Shown here piece by piece: positions 52,100-62,703 of a DNA stretch of 64,000 nt. This DNA is from Phytopythium helicoides (lineage: Eukaryota > Oomycota > Peronosporomycetes > Pythiales > Pythiaceae), in NCBI GenBank assembly GCA_024867545.1, contig JANFNE010000008.1, forward strand, positions 434,001 to 498,000, in the 5' to 3' direction. Each line of letters starts with the position of its first letter. Position 1 is the first letter of the stretch. The translations under genes were made by a program, and so were the position numbers. A model generated the notes under the pieces. The model was given only the letters and a program-made list of their open reading frames with translations, made no database searches and was not told the origin of the DNA.

Positions 52100-52973
52100 T
52101 TACAATCTCAGACACTGCAGCGGCATTTCCATTCGAGCACTACTGTAGACCGGGATGTCGTAGATAATTTGGCCAGATTTCTTGATATGCAGCATTGCGC
52201 TCGACTGAGCGGTGGTATACGTTATCGACAATACGAGCAAGTAGATGCCAGGTATGTGCACGCGTATGATCCCAACATGTCGGACCAAAAACAAGAGTGT
52301 TGCCTGTCACCAGCTCCCAAATGATAACTCGACTGATACAGAGTCCTTTTAGCACGATCTCCGCGTAGTTGGAAGACACGCAGTTCGATATCGCAGTTGT
52401 ACGAGCACCCCGACTTTGCCTGATAGCTACTTCGACATCATTCAGGCGCGCTTCAAAAATCTCGATGCGGCTACGATGCACCGACTTCAGTTCAAAGACG
52501 TACTGGAACAGCCGAGGAGTTGCAACGATTGTGAATGGACAGCCCAGTGTGAGTGTCAACTTGTCGTCCAGTCCGTTCAGAATTGCTCGCTCAGCGTCGG
52601 CTGTGTCTGCTTCACGTGGAAACAATGCTTACTCAAAAGCACTTGGAGCATGCAGTATTAGAAACACTAGATCCGTCAATTCACATCGAGTAAACTTACT
52701 GGGCCGTAGTCGCTGATATCGGCTCCTGGAGTGGCGTTTTCCTTCATCAAGAACTCGCCCAAAGAGAGAAAACCTAATTCCCTGCAGTTCAACTCATCAC
52801 ATGACAACAGCATTTGTCGCGTTGCTATTCGAAGCACACTACTCACCATTGAAGCTTGCTCGTGCGGTCGTCAAGCTTTACGTTAGCATCATCTACAGCC
52901 ACCTTGTAAGAATGGGTCGCCTCCGAAGCCTCCGTAAACGACACCACACCCTTCGAGCAGAGGTCCTCTCATG
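52100..52973 (-). CDS. Coiled-coil/C1q-like family protein, start unresolved, apparent frameshift
   Basis: Family exons can be followed: VVSFTEASEATHSYKVAVD to KLDDRTSKLQW (ending with the same intron position after Trp, about 52878), then ELGFLSLGEFLMKENATPGA, then DAERAILNGLDDKLTLTLG, a coiled coil (SRIEIFEARLNDVEVAIRQS) and, after a one-base shift near 52285, the C1q-like end VHIPGIYLLVLSITYTT to a stop at about 52100. No in-frame ATG is visible for the first exon, so the 5' end lies in another exon or is broken. This is the most distant copy from the cluster at 25-35 kb. Confidence 0.5.
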
Positions 52974-53301
52974 GGGATCTTTTTGTTCTTGTCTCTGGAT
53001 AATCTGAAAATGTACTACGAGCAGCATTGTGCTTTGGGGGTGCTTCACTTTTTCGGATCCATCCACTGCAGCTCTCGGGGAATCAGGCAATGCGCTCGTT
53101 GAGGTTTTCAATCAATGATCATTCAATCACTGACCGATCACCTGTGTCATTTGTTGTCGGAAAGCGCGCCATGCAGGGTACGAAACGCCGCGATTGAGCG
53201 GGAAATTTTCATAAACGTGCAACGGATCTTCCTGCAGAAGGCGTCACCAATTCCAGATTTGATTTCAACCACCACAAGCAAAACTCGCGTAAGTTTTAGT
53301 G

Positions 53302-53766
53302 ATGGGAGCCCCGGAGCCTGAGATCAAGAGCGTCCCTGCCGTTCGTGTGCTGGGGCTCCGCAAAGTGGTGGAGAACTACCGAGCGCAGAAGGACCTATGG
53401 CCGATCGTCATGTCGACGGGAGTTCCCATCGCTGGGCCGTGCTTCACGATCTACTACGACATGGGCTTCAAGGAGAAGGACGTAGACATGGAAGTATGCT
53501 TGCCGATCGCCAACGACGCCGTCGTGCCCGACAAGCTCCCAGATGGCGTGCGAGTGGTCGAGCTGTCCGCCGAGCCCCGTGTGGCGGCCATTACCCACCT
53601 CGGCTCGTACACGCAGCTCCCCGCGACGTACGAGCGCTTCATGGCGTGGATCGCCGCTGAGAAGCTTCGTCCCGCGGGTCCGTTCCGCGAGGTGTACCTC
53701 AAGATGGACTACACGGACGCGAGCGAGGCGTCGTTCGTGACGGAGATCCAACTCGTCGTGGCGTGA
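53302..53766 (+). CDS. GyrI-like/effector-binding domain protein
   Basis: 154 residues from the ATG at 53302 (MGAPEPEIKSVPAVRVLGLR). The whole protein is one domain with the pattern of the AraC-effector-binding/GyrI-like fold: RKVVENYRAQKDLWPIV, GPCFTIYYDMGFKEKDVDME, EVCLPIANDAVVP, VAAITHLGSYTQLPATYERF, and the terminal acidic-hydrophobic strand FVTEIQLVV. In bacteria this fold binds small molecules as part of regulators or alone. No DNA-binding part is present here, so a stand-alone ligand-binding or hydrolase-like role is possible. Base composition is like the neighbouring genes. Confidence 0.75.
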   Translation: MGAPEPEIKSVPAVRVLGLRKVVENYRAQKDLWPIVMSTGVPIAGPCFTIYYDMGFKEKDVDMEVCLPIANDAVVPDKLPDGVRVVELSAEPRVAAITHLGSYTQLPATYERFMAWIAAEKLRPAGPFREVYLKMDYTDASEASFVTEIQLVVA

Positions 53767-54854
53767 ATCGGGCACGGCGAGGATCGGTCAAGTGCTACTC
53801 AGCAAGCCACAAGCCTTACTTCGAGCCTAATGCAACAACATGCCAATGCAACATGATGAATCTTTGGTCTCATTGAGAATCGCTGTAGCCGCTGAAACCG
53901 ATACCTACAAACAGAAAAGCCCAGGTGTCCGTTGTACGCAACGCTAGTATGGTAACTATGTCTTCGCGCCAAGAGCCGATCGAGATGGCATTCGAGCGCG
54001 CGGTGCCGCAGGAGGGGCGACGTCTTGATGCTTCAAGTTGTACTGGTTATGGCAGTGCAAAGGAGACTCGCGGTTCATCCCTCTCGACGAGTCCGGCGCA
54101 GCACATCTTTTGATGACAGTCAGCGTCGCTTCGGCCTCACGGAGCACTGCAGTAAGCCATAGCAACCTTCCGTGTGCTCGCGTACGTGGTTGGGTTCACT
54201 TTTCGGATTAAATATCGGGCACCGCACGCCTCACTCTTCAATCTGCTGACTTGAGACCAAGGCAACAACAACGTCAGCCAGATGAGCTTGAACGTGCAGC
54301 AGAGAAGGCTCCAAGTCTCGTCAGAAGAGCGTGTGTGGGTGCAACACTGCGGGTGCAGTGGCGAGTGCAGCTCGACGACGTTCAACGACAACATGGAGAT
54401 CGTGGACGAGCGCACGCGAGAGCCCAAGCGCCGAAAACGTGGGCAAGCTATCGCCGAGACTTCGTCAGCAACAGAAGACGCAAACGAAGACATGGTTGCG
54501 GCTCCCGTGCTGTTGCTTCATCTTCTGCTGCTCGGATAGGTGAGAGCAGGCAAAGTAGTACTGTCAACAACCAAATCGGAGATATCATTTTGCGTGGTGA
54601 TGATGAACCCTCATCTTCAACGGTCAGAGCCGACCAAGCCATCGGGTTGGGATTGTTCTGATCGTGGATGACGCAGGAATAGCCTGCCACCGCATCCTCA
54701 GATATGCAAAATTAGCTTTGTTCCCAAGTCATCACAAGCTTTTCCTCACGCCTCTCACAGCTTCTTTCAAGGCCTCACCAGTTCTGGTCTTGACTGGTTG
54801 CCGCAAAGGATTCGCGGCACAGACCAGTCAGTTGATACCAAGTCGTTGCGGGAG
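53767..54854. other. Intergenic; possible relic
   Basis: About 1.1 kb. Near 53960-54035 a peptide RQEPIEMAFERAVPQEGRRL reads like the start of a conserved protein but stops soon; another ORF at 54282-54539 is Cys- and Arg-rich without a family. I do not call a gene. Confidence 0.35.
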
Positions 54855-56059
54855 ATGGCCAAGAAGGTGGGCAAGCACACGCTCCGCGACGACAGCGGAC
54901 CGCCGACATGCCGTAGCGTCGGAACACCCGAAATGGGCGATGGAGCGACCGACTACGCAGCGATCGATGTCTTCAGCACTGACAGAGCTGATCACGAAGG
55001 GCTTGTAGACCGAGTCAACTCAGAACCCGAGGTCACGAACTCGGCTGCTGATCTTCCACAAAGCAGCGCCGGTGACTACTGCGAGGAGCATCAGCATGCT
55101 GAGGCGGTCGACACGAACGGAGACCTATCGAGAGCCCGTGAACGCCGGCTGACGCAGCTCCAGCTCGAGCGATTTCGTCGCGCCATGAACAATAAGGGCC
55201 GTAAAGGCCGTCGCTCGCGCCGACCGAGTGATTTGCGCGAGCCCTTTGACAACTTGTTCACCGACGACCCGAGCGCGTCTACAAACCGCGAGGTGCATCG
55301 CGCACGAAATCATGAATGTCAATGGATGCTAACTTGTTGCTGTTGTGGTAGTTTCGCGTGCATGTCTACCCTTGGGCGTACTGGGTGGTGGGAGCAGTGA
55401 TCATCATCGGCACGAGCATCTTCGTGGACCGCGTCCGCGCCAACGCTCTGGGCTACACACCGGAAGAAAAGTCGCATGCTACGGACTGGTGGAAGTACGT
55501 CGTTGCTGGCGTCGTCTACCTCATTGCGGTCGGCTTCGTACTCAACGGACGTGTCGAGACTTTCGTCATGAACAAAGATACTGGTACGCTCATGCTGCGT
55601 TCTGTCAAGCCCATGTGTATTTTTCGGCTGCGTCGCGAGCGTCGTATTGAGCGAGAGCTGCGCTGCATCTCGGACATTCGTGTGGAGGCATCGGGAGAGT
55701 TTTCTGGTGATATCGACACGCGTTGCTACAAGGTGCACTTTGAGTTCGCCGATGGCACTCACGCGTCGGCGCTCGAATCGCGCTCCAAGTGCAAGACGCT
55801 TCGTCGCTGCCGCGAGATCAAAGACTTCCTCTTCAGCTCGATTGCAGGTGTTGAGCCTGTAGAACAAGCGGCAACACCAGCTGCTTACGCTCCTGAAAAG
55901 CCTCAACCAACTGGATTGTTGCAGCAAACGACGTTCGTGCCGTCGATGGCTACGGTCGCCAACATCAACAGCTTCTCACCTGCCCCACTCGCGTCCATTC
56001 CAAGCTCAACGCTCCCTCGCAAGACCTCCGCAGCATCTACCGTTACTCCAACGCAGTAG
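54855..56059 (+). CDS. Two-helix membrane protein resembling CYBC1/EROS
   Basis: Exons 54855-55292 and 55352-56059 join in phase 0 to 381 residues. The first 145 residues are charged and disordered (LQLERFRRAMNNKGRKGRRS). Then come two membrane segments (WVVGAVIIIGTSIFV and YVVAGVVYLIAVGFVL), directly followed by a PH-like beta domain: VETFVMNKDTGTLMLRSVKP, ELRCISDIRVEASGE, CYKVHFEFADGTH and a helix REIKDFLFSS. This order, including the short-loop D/NKxTGxLxL strand, matches the NADPH-oxidase chaperone CYBC1 (EROS), which folds gp91phox in the ER; the match is by pattern only. The C-terminal tail is Pro/Ser-rich. Alternative: another small two-helix ER protein. Confidence 0.6.
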
Positions 56060-56262
56060 GAGATTGGATGGCTTGGACGGAGAGGCAAAGGGAGAACATA
56101 TCAAATACATTTAGACTTCTTGACCTGGTTGAAGTTGAAGATTGTATTTTTGATTTGCTTGGCAAAACCGCGCAACGAGGGCAAGAAAAGTGATCCTACA
56201 GAGACTACTAGTGATGGCAGGGGCAGCCGCAAGCAAATGAGCCTGCGCGGTCACGACGACAC

Positions 56263-58719
56263 TTACACAGATGCTTGGAGGCCCTTGGGCTCCTTGAACA
56301 TGACGACCACAGCCGTCACATTATCCATGGACCGCTGCTGGAAGATCGCATGCTCTACCAACGCCTGTTTTTTTATTGGCACGAACGGGTTAGTTGTGTT
56401 GTTGATGTCTCGCTCATGTCCAAGTCGACTCACCTCGACGGCTCGCTGAACGTCTCCTAGCTCGCAGATCTTCTTCCGCACATAGTCAACCGCTTCTTGG
56501 TCCTTGAGAACGTCGTACAGACCGTCGCTAGCTAGCAAGAGAAACTCATCGTCGTCTATATCATGTGCAGTTTGGGTCAGAGACTTCCCGCTCTTTCAAG
56601 GCATAAACATGGCACCGTACCTGAGAGTTCTGTGACTGTGATTTCAGGGGTTGGAATCACCAGAGGGCCCTTCAGTATATCGTTCGGGTTCACTGGCAAC
56701 TCTTGTGAGTCGTACTCGCTGCGAGGCTTGGAGTCGACACTACCACCTGCACTGGTTGTGCTACTCCCATTGCTCTGTGCGCCGCCAGTCGCTGGGAGTG
56801 ACTCCACAAGCTCAAACGTCTTGAATGGTGAGTCGCCAAACGCTCGAGATACTGCAAGCTCGCCCATGATCCGCCCGTGAATCACAAAACCGCCAGTATC
56901 TCGTACCCGCTGAGCTTCGTCGGGCCGACTGGGCTTGTGGTCATTTGATAGTCGAGATGCGCGGCCTTTACGGCTCAAGACTGTCCTTGAGTCGCCTGTG
57001 TTCGCAACAAACAGCACGTTTCCTGCCACAAGAACCGTGGTAGCTGTGCTGCCGGCTTGAGGTCGTGCTGAAGAGTTCAAGAACAGCTCGTCGGTCTTTT
57101 CAAACGCCGATATGAGTCGCTGCTGAACCATAGCGTGCACCTCTTCTTTTGACGCGCTCATAAGTGGAGCAAGCTCGGTCTTTTTCATGAAAAACACATC
57201 AATAATAGCGTGGTGCAGCTCGTCCCCGAGGAATGCGGACGCCTCGTCGCCACCATGCCCGTCGTACACAGCAAAAAAAGACTGCGGATGTAAACCGAGA
57301 CGGCTCAGGCTCTCGATGCACAAATCTTGAACAACAGCGTGGGCATCTTCCATGTGCTTGCGCGCTCCCATGTTTGCGTGTGCTCCGAAGTCGAACCGGT
57401 TGACTGTCAAACACGTCTGCGCAATAAGCAAGTCGTCGCCAATCTCCAGTCGATAGGGCTCCGCGTACGGCCCTGCAAGCCGCATAAATGTCCCGTTCGT
57501 CGAATTGAGGTCCACGAGGTAGAATCTCAACGTGAGTTCGTCGAACCAGATTGCGGCGTGCTTACGAGACAGTTCGCCATCTCCAGCATGGATTAAATTA
57601 TCCGCCGACCGACCGATGCCAGCACCATCACGTCCAATGACAAACTTCTCACCCGCGAGTTTGCCGCTCAGCGCCGACAATTCCAATGTTTGTGCAGCTT
57701 CATCAAATCCCGTGACCAAAAAGTCGGATTTTCCCGCGCGGAAGCTCGTGGTTGGCGCGAGCGGCCACTGCATCCGGTCCTCCAGATCTTCAGCGGTTGC
57801 GTCCGCGTCCACCAGACTGCCTCCAACGGGGCTAAGCCGCACAAAAGTGCCACTCGAAGACTCAGAATTGGCCAGCAGGTAGAACCGACCACGACTGTAG
57901 AGAACGCGAGCGTGGTCCACGTGGTCCAGCAGCTTGTCGGCTGGGATGCTAGCCACATTGGCGGCGTCACGTCCGATACCTCCGCCCTGCGAATCGAAGC
58001 GGAAGCTCGTGACCGGGTCGTCCTCCGTGAAGGCCGTCATCTTGAGCACCATGTGCGTCCACTTGTGGTCCATGGGGTCCAAACACCCATCCACGTCCAC
58101 ATCCACGTCCTCGCTGGCCGTCGTGCTGTGGGTGTCAGCGTCACCATCCGCGTTCTTGGTGGAGGATCCACTTAACGGCTTGCTGGTGTCCGTGTCAACA
58201 ACAACAACAGCGTCGACCCCGGCCGGGTCGACTTCCGCGTTGGCAGTGGACGGCCGGTCCTCGTTCACGGACGTGTTGCTGAGCACAAACCCGTCCGAGA
58301 GCCCGTGGCTGTCGACGTTGCTGTTGCTGCTGAGGCTGCTGGTGCTGGATCGCAGCAGTCGGTTGACGCCCGAGTTGCGCGCGCGCACGTAGCTGGTGGC
58401 CTTGCGCTGGTCGGATCCTGTCCAAACGTCGAGAGGGTCAGGCTTCGTCCACGCTCACGGCATCAAGCAGCAGCAGCGTGGACGTACGCGGCGGCTCAAG
58501 GCCGATGGTGGACGAGCGGCGGCGCTCGAGGTCGTCGTACTTGCGGACGACTCCTGCTCGCGGACAGAGGCAGCACAAGAGGCGGTTGAGCCACACGGCC
58601 GCCATGCGAAGATCAACGCCGCGCGGACGCCGTCCGCTCGCGGCCCGCCACGCACCGATCTGCGTCGGGTGGTCGTCCGACGCCTTGAGCGTCTGCACCT
58701 GCGCCGCCTCGTTGGCCAT
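56263..58719 (-). CDS. Protein phosphatase 2C with two FHA domains
   Basis: Four exons (58719-58488, 58417-56621, 56555-56434, 56364-56263) join in frame to 750 residues. FHA 1 (about 215-275) is degenerate (GGGIGRD, HVDHARV, SSSGTF). FHA 2 (about 335-405) is canonical: GIGRSADN, LSRKHAAIW and NSTNGTF, the phosphothreonine-binding residues. The PP2C domain follows with all metal Asp motifs: ARKHMEDAHAV, FFAVYDGHGGDEA, NTGDSRTVL, LLASDGLYDV and SMDNVTAVVV. PP2Cs are Mg/Mn-dependent Ser/Thr phosphatases; FHA domains would direct it to phosphorylated partners. The start could be the second ATG at 58605 (MAAVWLNRLLCCLCPRAG), whose Cys pairs suit palmitoylation. Confidence 0.9.
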
Positions 58720-59283
58720 GGCGCGCTCTCGCTGCTCTCGATGCGCGGACAATGCGGAACTCCGCCGGCGCGCGAGCTGCCCGCGCTCTCTACCGGCCGC
58801 GGCAGAGAAGCAAAAGGGCGCGATCATCGGTAGCCGCCGCCCCCCGCGAGGAATGGTAGCCGCCACTACTGATGGCGGGCACTACCATACAAATGGAAAG
58901 AGGTTGGGGTATCGAGGGGGTGCGGGTAGCAGAGAGAAGGACGCGCGGATAGTGATACAGTGACGTCAGAGCGTCATTTTCATTGAAGAAACGCGGTAGA
59001 ACGTGTTGCAGTGACTGCTGCGGTGCAAGCAAAACAGGTCAAATGGAGGAACCTATAAATTACTGTGTTGCCCTCCTGCTGCGGCTATCTGCTGGAGCTC
59101 GCGCTCTAGAACTCTCCACGCGACTTGGACTCGATCTACAAGCAGCCATCGATCTACGCGCCGAGGACTTTGGGGAAAAGGATGCTCTTCTTCCTTCTTC
59201 ATCTTCAGGGCGGTGGTAAGCACATCCACTTCACACTTTCTCTCGGCCGGTTTGTCACTGGCCAAGAGCACATCAAGGCACGA
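58720..59283. other. Upstream region of the PP2C gene and 3' region of the mucin-like gene
   Basis: 564 bp without a supported gene. A small ORF (58983-59219) has no family features. Confidence 0.4.
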
Positions 59284-61254
59284 CTAGTATTGCGACGCGT
59301 TCGTGCTGCGGTAGAACGAGCTCTCGCGGAAGTCCTCCATGTCATCGCCGGTGGCGCTGAACACGGAGCTGTCGAATGCTCGCGGGTCGTCTCCATGCCC
59401 TCCGCTCGGTCGGCTAAACTCGGAAAACTTGCTAGAGTACTCACTGTACTGCGAGTCGCGACCGTCGTCAAACTGTGTGCTGCGGCCGTCCGAGATGCCT
59501 GTTGCATAGCCGTCGAACGTCGTGCTCGTCATACTCGACGCGTAGGCATCCAGACGGCTGCTTCCGTTGGACACATTGGTGGCTGTGCCATCAAATTCGG
59601 ACGACTCCCGTGAAGAAGAGTCCGATCCACCCGACTGAATGCTCTCCATCGTCGGACGCCGCGACAAGCGAGGCCCATATGCGGCAGCACCAGCTGTGTA
59701 GGTGCTGGTCTCACTCGGCTTGACCGACATGTCGAACACCGAGTCTCCATCGCTAATATCGCTCTCGCTGTCTGAGGCCATGCCACTGACGTCGTTCTCG
59801 CCCTTCGACTGCATTAGCGACGGGTGCATCTGCTGCAGGTGCTTGAGCTTGTCCATTGTGTCGGTTGACGACGCAGCAAAATCAAACGACGAGTCGCGCA
59901 CCGACGTCTTGGACGCGCCAAGGTATGACGACAAGTCCGACATGTGCGAGTGCGCAAGCGCAATCTCACTCTCGGGTGTAAGCACGTCCAAGTTCGGGTC
60001 GTTATAGTCGATCGAGTTGCCATGGAACTGCTTGCTAGGCACCGGGTCATCTTCATAGGACTTTTGCTGAGGCACGACCACGGGCATCGACCCGTATGAC
60101 TCCTGCTGGTACTGGTATTGCTGCGGGTACGCTTGTTGCTGGTACTGCTGTTGCTGGTACTGCTGCTGCTGGTACTGCTGTTGTTGGGCATAATTGCTCG
60201 ACGCATATGTGTCGTTCTGTTTGCCTTGGTTCATATACGCTCCTGCGAGCGCCCCAGCAGCGACGCCACCGACCGCGTACTCGGACGGAGTGATGTTGTT
60301 GGCAGCGTAGTTGCCGTTCGCCGTCGATTGAACACGAGGTTGCGCTCGGAGCGAGCTCTCCGGGTCGTCGTCGTCATCGTCGTCCCCTGTCTTGGTCGAG
60401 CGGACGTAGATAAAGATGGCTGCGACGAGCACAGCAGCGACGACACCTCCAACCGCAGCTGCGAGCGTCGTCGCGGGGAACGACGAGGAGCTGCCGGTCG
60501 AGGCTGTGTCGGTAGCGATGGTTCCGTCGTCACTCTTGTAAGCCGATGACGACGATGAGGAAGAAGCTGACGGCGCAGAGGTCGAGGGGGAGTTTGTAAA
60601 GGACGTCGTGATGCCGCTGCTGGACGACGAGCTCTCGCTTCCCTTGGAGCTGTCGGTCGTGGAGGAGGAGGCTCCAGACGAGTCGCTCGACTTGGACTCG
60701 TCCTCGTCCCCCGACGCGTCCGACGCGTCTCCCGAGTCGGATTCCGACTCAATCTCAGACGCCGAGACCGTGGGCACCGCGTTGGGCACTGGCGTCGACG
60801 TCTGCAGGTACGGCGAGAGCGTGAACTTGATCTTGGTGGTGGCCGTGGGCGTCTTGGTGGTGGCCGTGGGCGTCTTGGTGGTGGCCGTGGGCGCCGCGGT
60901 GGTCGCGTTTGGCGCGGCCGTGGCCGACGCCGACCCGTCCGCGCTGTCCGTGTCGCTCTCCTTGGCCACGCTGCCGTCCGTGCTCGCGCTCTCCTCGCTC
61001 GTGTTTGGCGTGGGCGTCGCGGCCTCGTCCGACCCGCTGGCCTGGCTGCTGCCGCTGGACGGCGCCGCGGTCGTCACCGACGGCGTCCTCGTGGTGCTCG
61101 TCGGCGTCCTGGAGGTCGCCAGCGGCGAGGACGACGAGCCGCTGCCCACCTCGGCGCTCCCGCTGCTGCTGCCGGCGCCGTGCACGAGCGCGCCGCTGGC
61201 GGCCAGCGCCACGAGCGCCAGCAGCGCCAGGCGGCGGCGCCTACTGCTCGTCAT
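59284..61254 (-). CDS. Mucin-like single-pass membrane protein
   Basis: 656 residues from the ATG at 61254. Signal peptide RRRLALLALVALAASGALVH; ectodomain of about 270 residues of Ser/Thr/Gly with a tandem unit TKTPTAT (three copies) and NATT sites; transmembrane helix TLAAAVGGVVAAVLVAAIFIYV followed by RSTKTGDDDDDDD. The cytoplasmic tail has a Gln/Tyr-rich stretch (YQQQQ units, DNA about 60105-60190), then about 200 residues of Ser/Asp/Glu-rich sequence with many possible phosphosites (SRRPTMES, SSRESSEFDG). No catalytic domain. Same layout as the gene at 46616-48431. A surface-attached, signalling or wall-sensing role is inference from layout only. Confidence 0.85.
   Translation of the reverse strand: MTSSRRRRLALLALVALAASGALVHGAGSSSGSAEVGSGSSSSPLATSRTPTSTTRTPSVTTAAPSSGSSQASGSDEAATPTPNTSEESASTDGSVAKESDTDSADGSASATAAPNATTAAPTATTKTPTATTKTPTATTKIKFTLSPYLQTSTPVPNAVPTVSASEIESESDSGDASDASGDEDESKSSDSSGASSSTTDSSKGSESSSSSSGITTSFTNSPSTSAPSASSSSSSSAYKSDDGTIATDTASTGSSSSFPATTLAAAVGGVVAAVLVAAIFIYVRSTKTGDDDDDDDPESSLRAQPRVQSTANGNYAANNITPSEYAVGGVAAGALAGAYMNQGKQNDTYASSNYAQQQQYQQQQYQQQQYQQQAYPQQYQYQQESYGSMPVVVPQQKSYEDDPVPSKQFHGNSIDYNDPNLDVLTPESEIALAHSHMSDLSSYLGASKTSVRDSSFDFAASSTDTMDKLKHLQQMHPSLMQSKGENDVSGMASDSESDISDGDSVFDMSVKPSETSTYTAGAAAYGPRLSRRPTMESIQSGGSDSSSRESSEFDGTATNVSNGSSRLDAYASSMTSTTFDGYATGISDGRSTQFDDGRDSQYSEYSSKFSEFSRPSGGHGDDPRAFDSSVFSATGDDMEDFRESSFYRSTNASQY
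60105..60190 (-). repeat. CAG-type tract encoding Gln/Tyr repeats
   Basis: On the minus strand CAGCAGCAGTACCAG units encode YQQQQ repeats in the cytoplasmic tail of the mucin-like protein. It is likely to vary in length. Confidence 0.8.
60832..60897 (-). repeat. 24-bp tandem repeat (TKTPTAT units)
   Basis: Three nearly perfect copies of a 24-bp unit (plus strand CTTGGTGGTGGCCGTGGGCG...) in the ectodomain of the mucin-like gene; identical at DNA level, so recent. Confidence 0.8.
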
Positions 61255-62703
61255 GTCGCTCTCCCCGCCTGTGAGCTGGCGCCGCGGTCGGGGACTGGGC
61301 CGGGAGCTAACGCGGCGATGTGGCGCGCGGCATGGGGATTTATGGCGGCGGCAACGGCAACGAGTCACTTGGGCTTTGTATGCGAGTAGAAGTGGGGGCG
61401 GACTGACCCGCGGCATACAAACAAGACGTCCTAACCGACTCTTTTCGCGCCGTACAGTACTCACCGACTCTTTTCCGCGAGGACAGCTGGGGATTGCGAT
61501 GGCGCCCAGATTAGCGCTTGTGTAGCTACCTGAAACTAGACCAACTGGCCCTTAAAGGCAAGATTGGGCTCGCAGACACTTAGATTGGGCACCGAGAGGA
61601 CATGGACGCGGAGGCGCTCAGCTCCAGGATTCATGGCGACACGGTCGAGTTCATAGCCTCCGGCAGGCAGCAGCAATGCTGCGGCCCAGGGAGACGGCCT
61701 TCAAGGTTCAACGAGACACTCGAGGCTCGACGGTGGTCGAGATGATGGACACGTGCGGCTCACAGCGGCCGCAGACGCATGTGCAACATTCGTCAGGAAG
61801 AGCTGGCGATGACAGGTGGGGGCGTCCGGCGGTCTCCAACGGATCGGGGAGACATCTCCCCGAGGTGTGTAAGCACAAGGTGGAGGTGTGCTCACCCTAG
61901 CCTTATGGCGCTCGGCTCAACGGTTGGGATACACATGTCAAGGCGGCCATGCTGCTTGCTGTGAGCCAAGTGAGCATGTTGAGTTTCACGTGGAGACTTG
62001 TGGGCTCCATCAAAGCCCATCCCAACTAGGTGCTCGCCGAGAGCGGCCACCGGATGCGAACAGTAGCACCGAAGATCGAGGCAAAGCCGCGCGTTGGATG
62101 GCGTCCGGGCTTCAGGTCGGACACGTAAGACCTTGATCTTCTCAAGATCTGCACCAGTTGTATCGAGACCTAACGTGGCGGATCATATCGATCCGAAGAT
62201 GACTATCATGATCATGAGCATAATCCGAAGATGCGTTGGGGCAATCTGTAGCCGGAGAACGGCAACGAGGCAAAGCCCGAGATGCAGTGAAGGACGCCAG
62301 CATTCGATCCGATCCGTCCTAGGGTGCAGCTGAGCAGAGCTCGAACAGCTCAATGTGCCTAGCTCAGGATCACTTCAACGACAGACAGCCGATTCCTTGG
62401 CAATTGGTCCACGGCCGGCTCCTACTAGAGTTGCTGTCACAGTCCTCGGTCTCGAAACTCGGTCAGCCTCGAATGACACGACCATCTCCTCTTGAATTGC
62501 TGCACGCCAGTCGTGCCAAGACAACCAGCCCGCTTTGAAGTTGTTGTTGCAAAACCTTTTGACCGTCTCAAAGTGCCCCACTCGACTAATCCCAGCCAAT
62601 TAATTCTAAAATCATGTGTTTCATGATCACTCACTTCGAATCAGGACACTTCCAACCGGACGAACCCACCTGCACCGCCTATGGATCACAAGTAGGGTTG
62701 AGC
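61255..62703. other. Gene-poor stretch; nothing recognised
   Basis: About 1.45 kb. A short ORF from about 61601 (MDAEALSSRIHGDTVEFIAS) and minus-strand peptides near 62375-62634 (NNNFKAGWLSWHDWRAAIQ) could be relics of an ankyrin or transposon gene, but neither is enough for a call. Confidence 0.35.

Noticed and set aside
53925..54113. Possible start of an RNase PH-type exosome subunit (EGRRLD motif)
   Set aside because: The motif is short, the frame stops at once and no RNase PH core follows on any frame.
60608..61525. 305-codon plus-strand frame opposite the second mucin-like gene
   Set aside because: Shadow of Ser/Thr codons; the minus strand carries signal peptide, membrane helix and tail.
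61700..62640. Retroelement-like gag/pol fragments
   Set aside because: No zinc knuckle of the right spacing, no reverse-transcriptase or integrase motifs and no terminal repeats were found.
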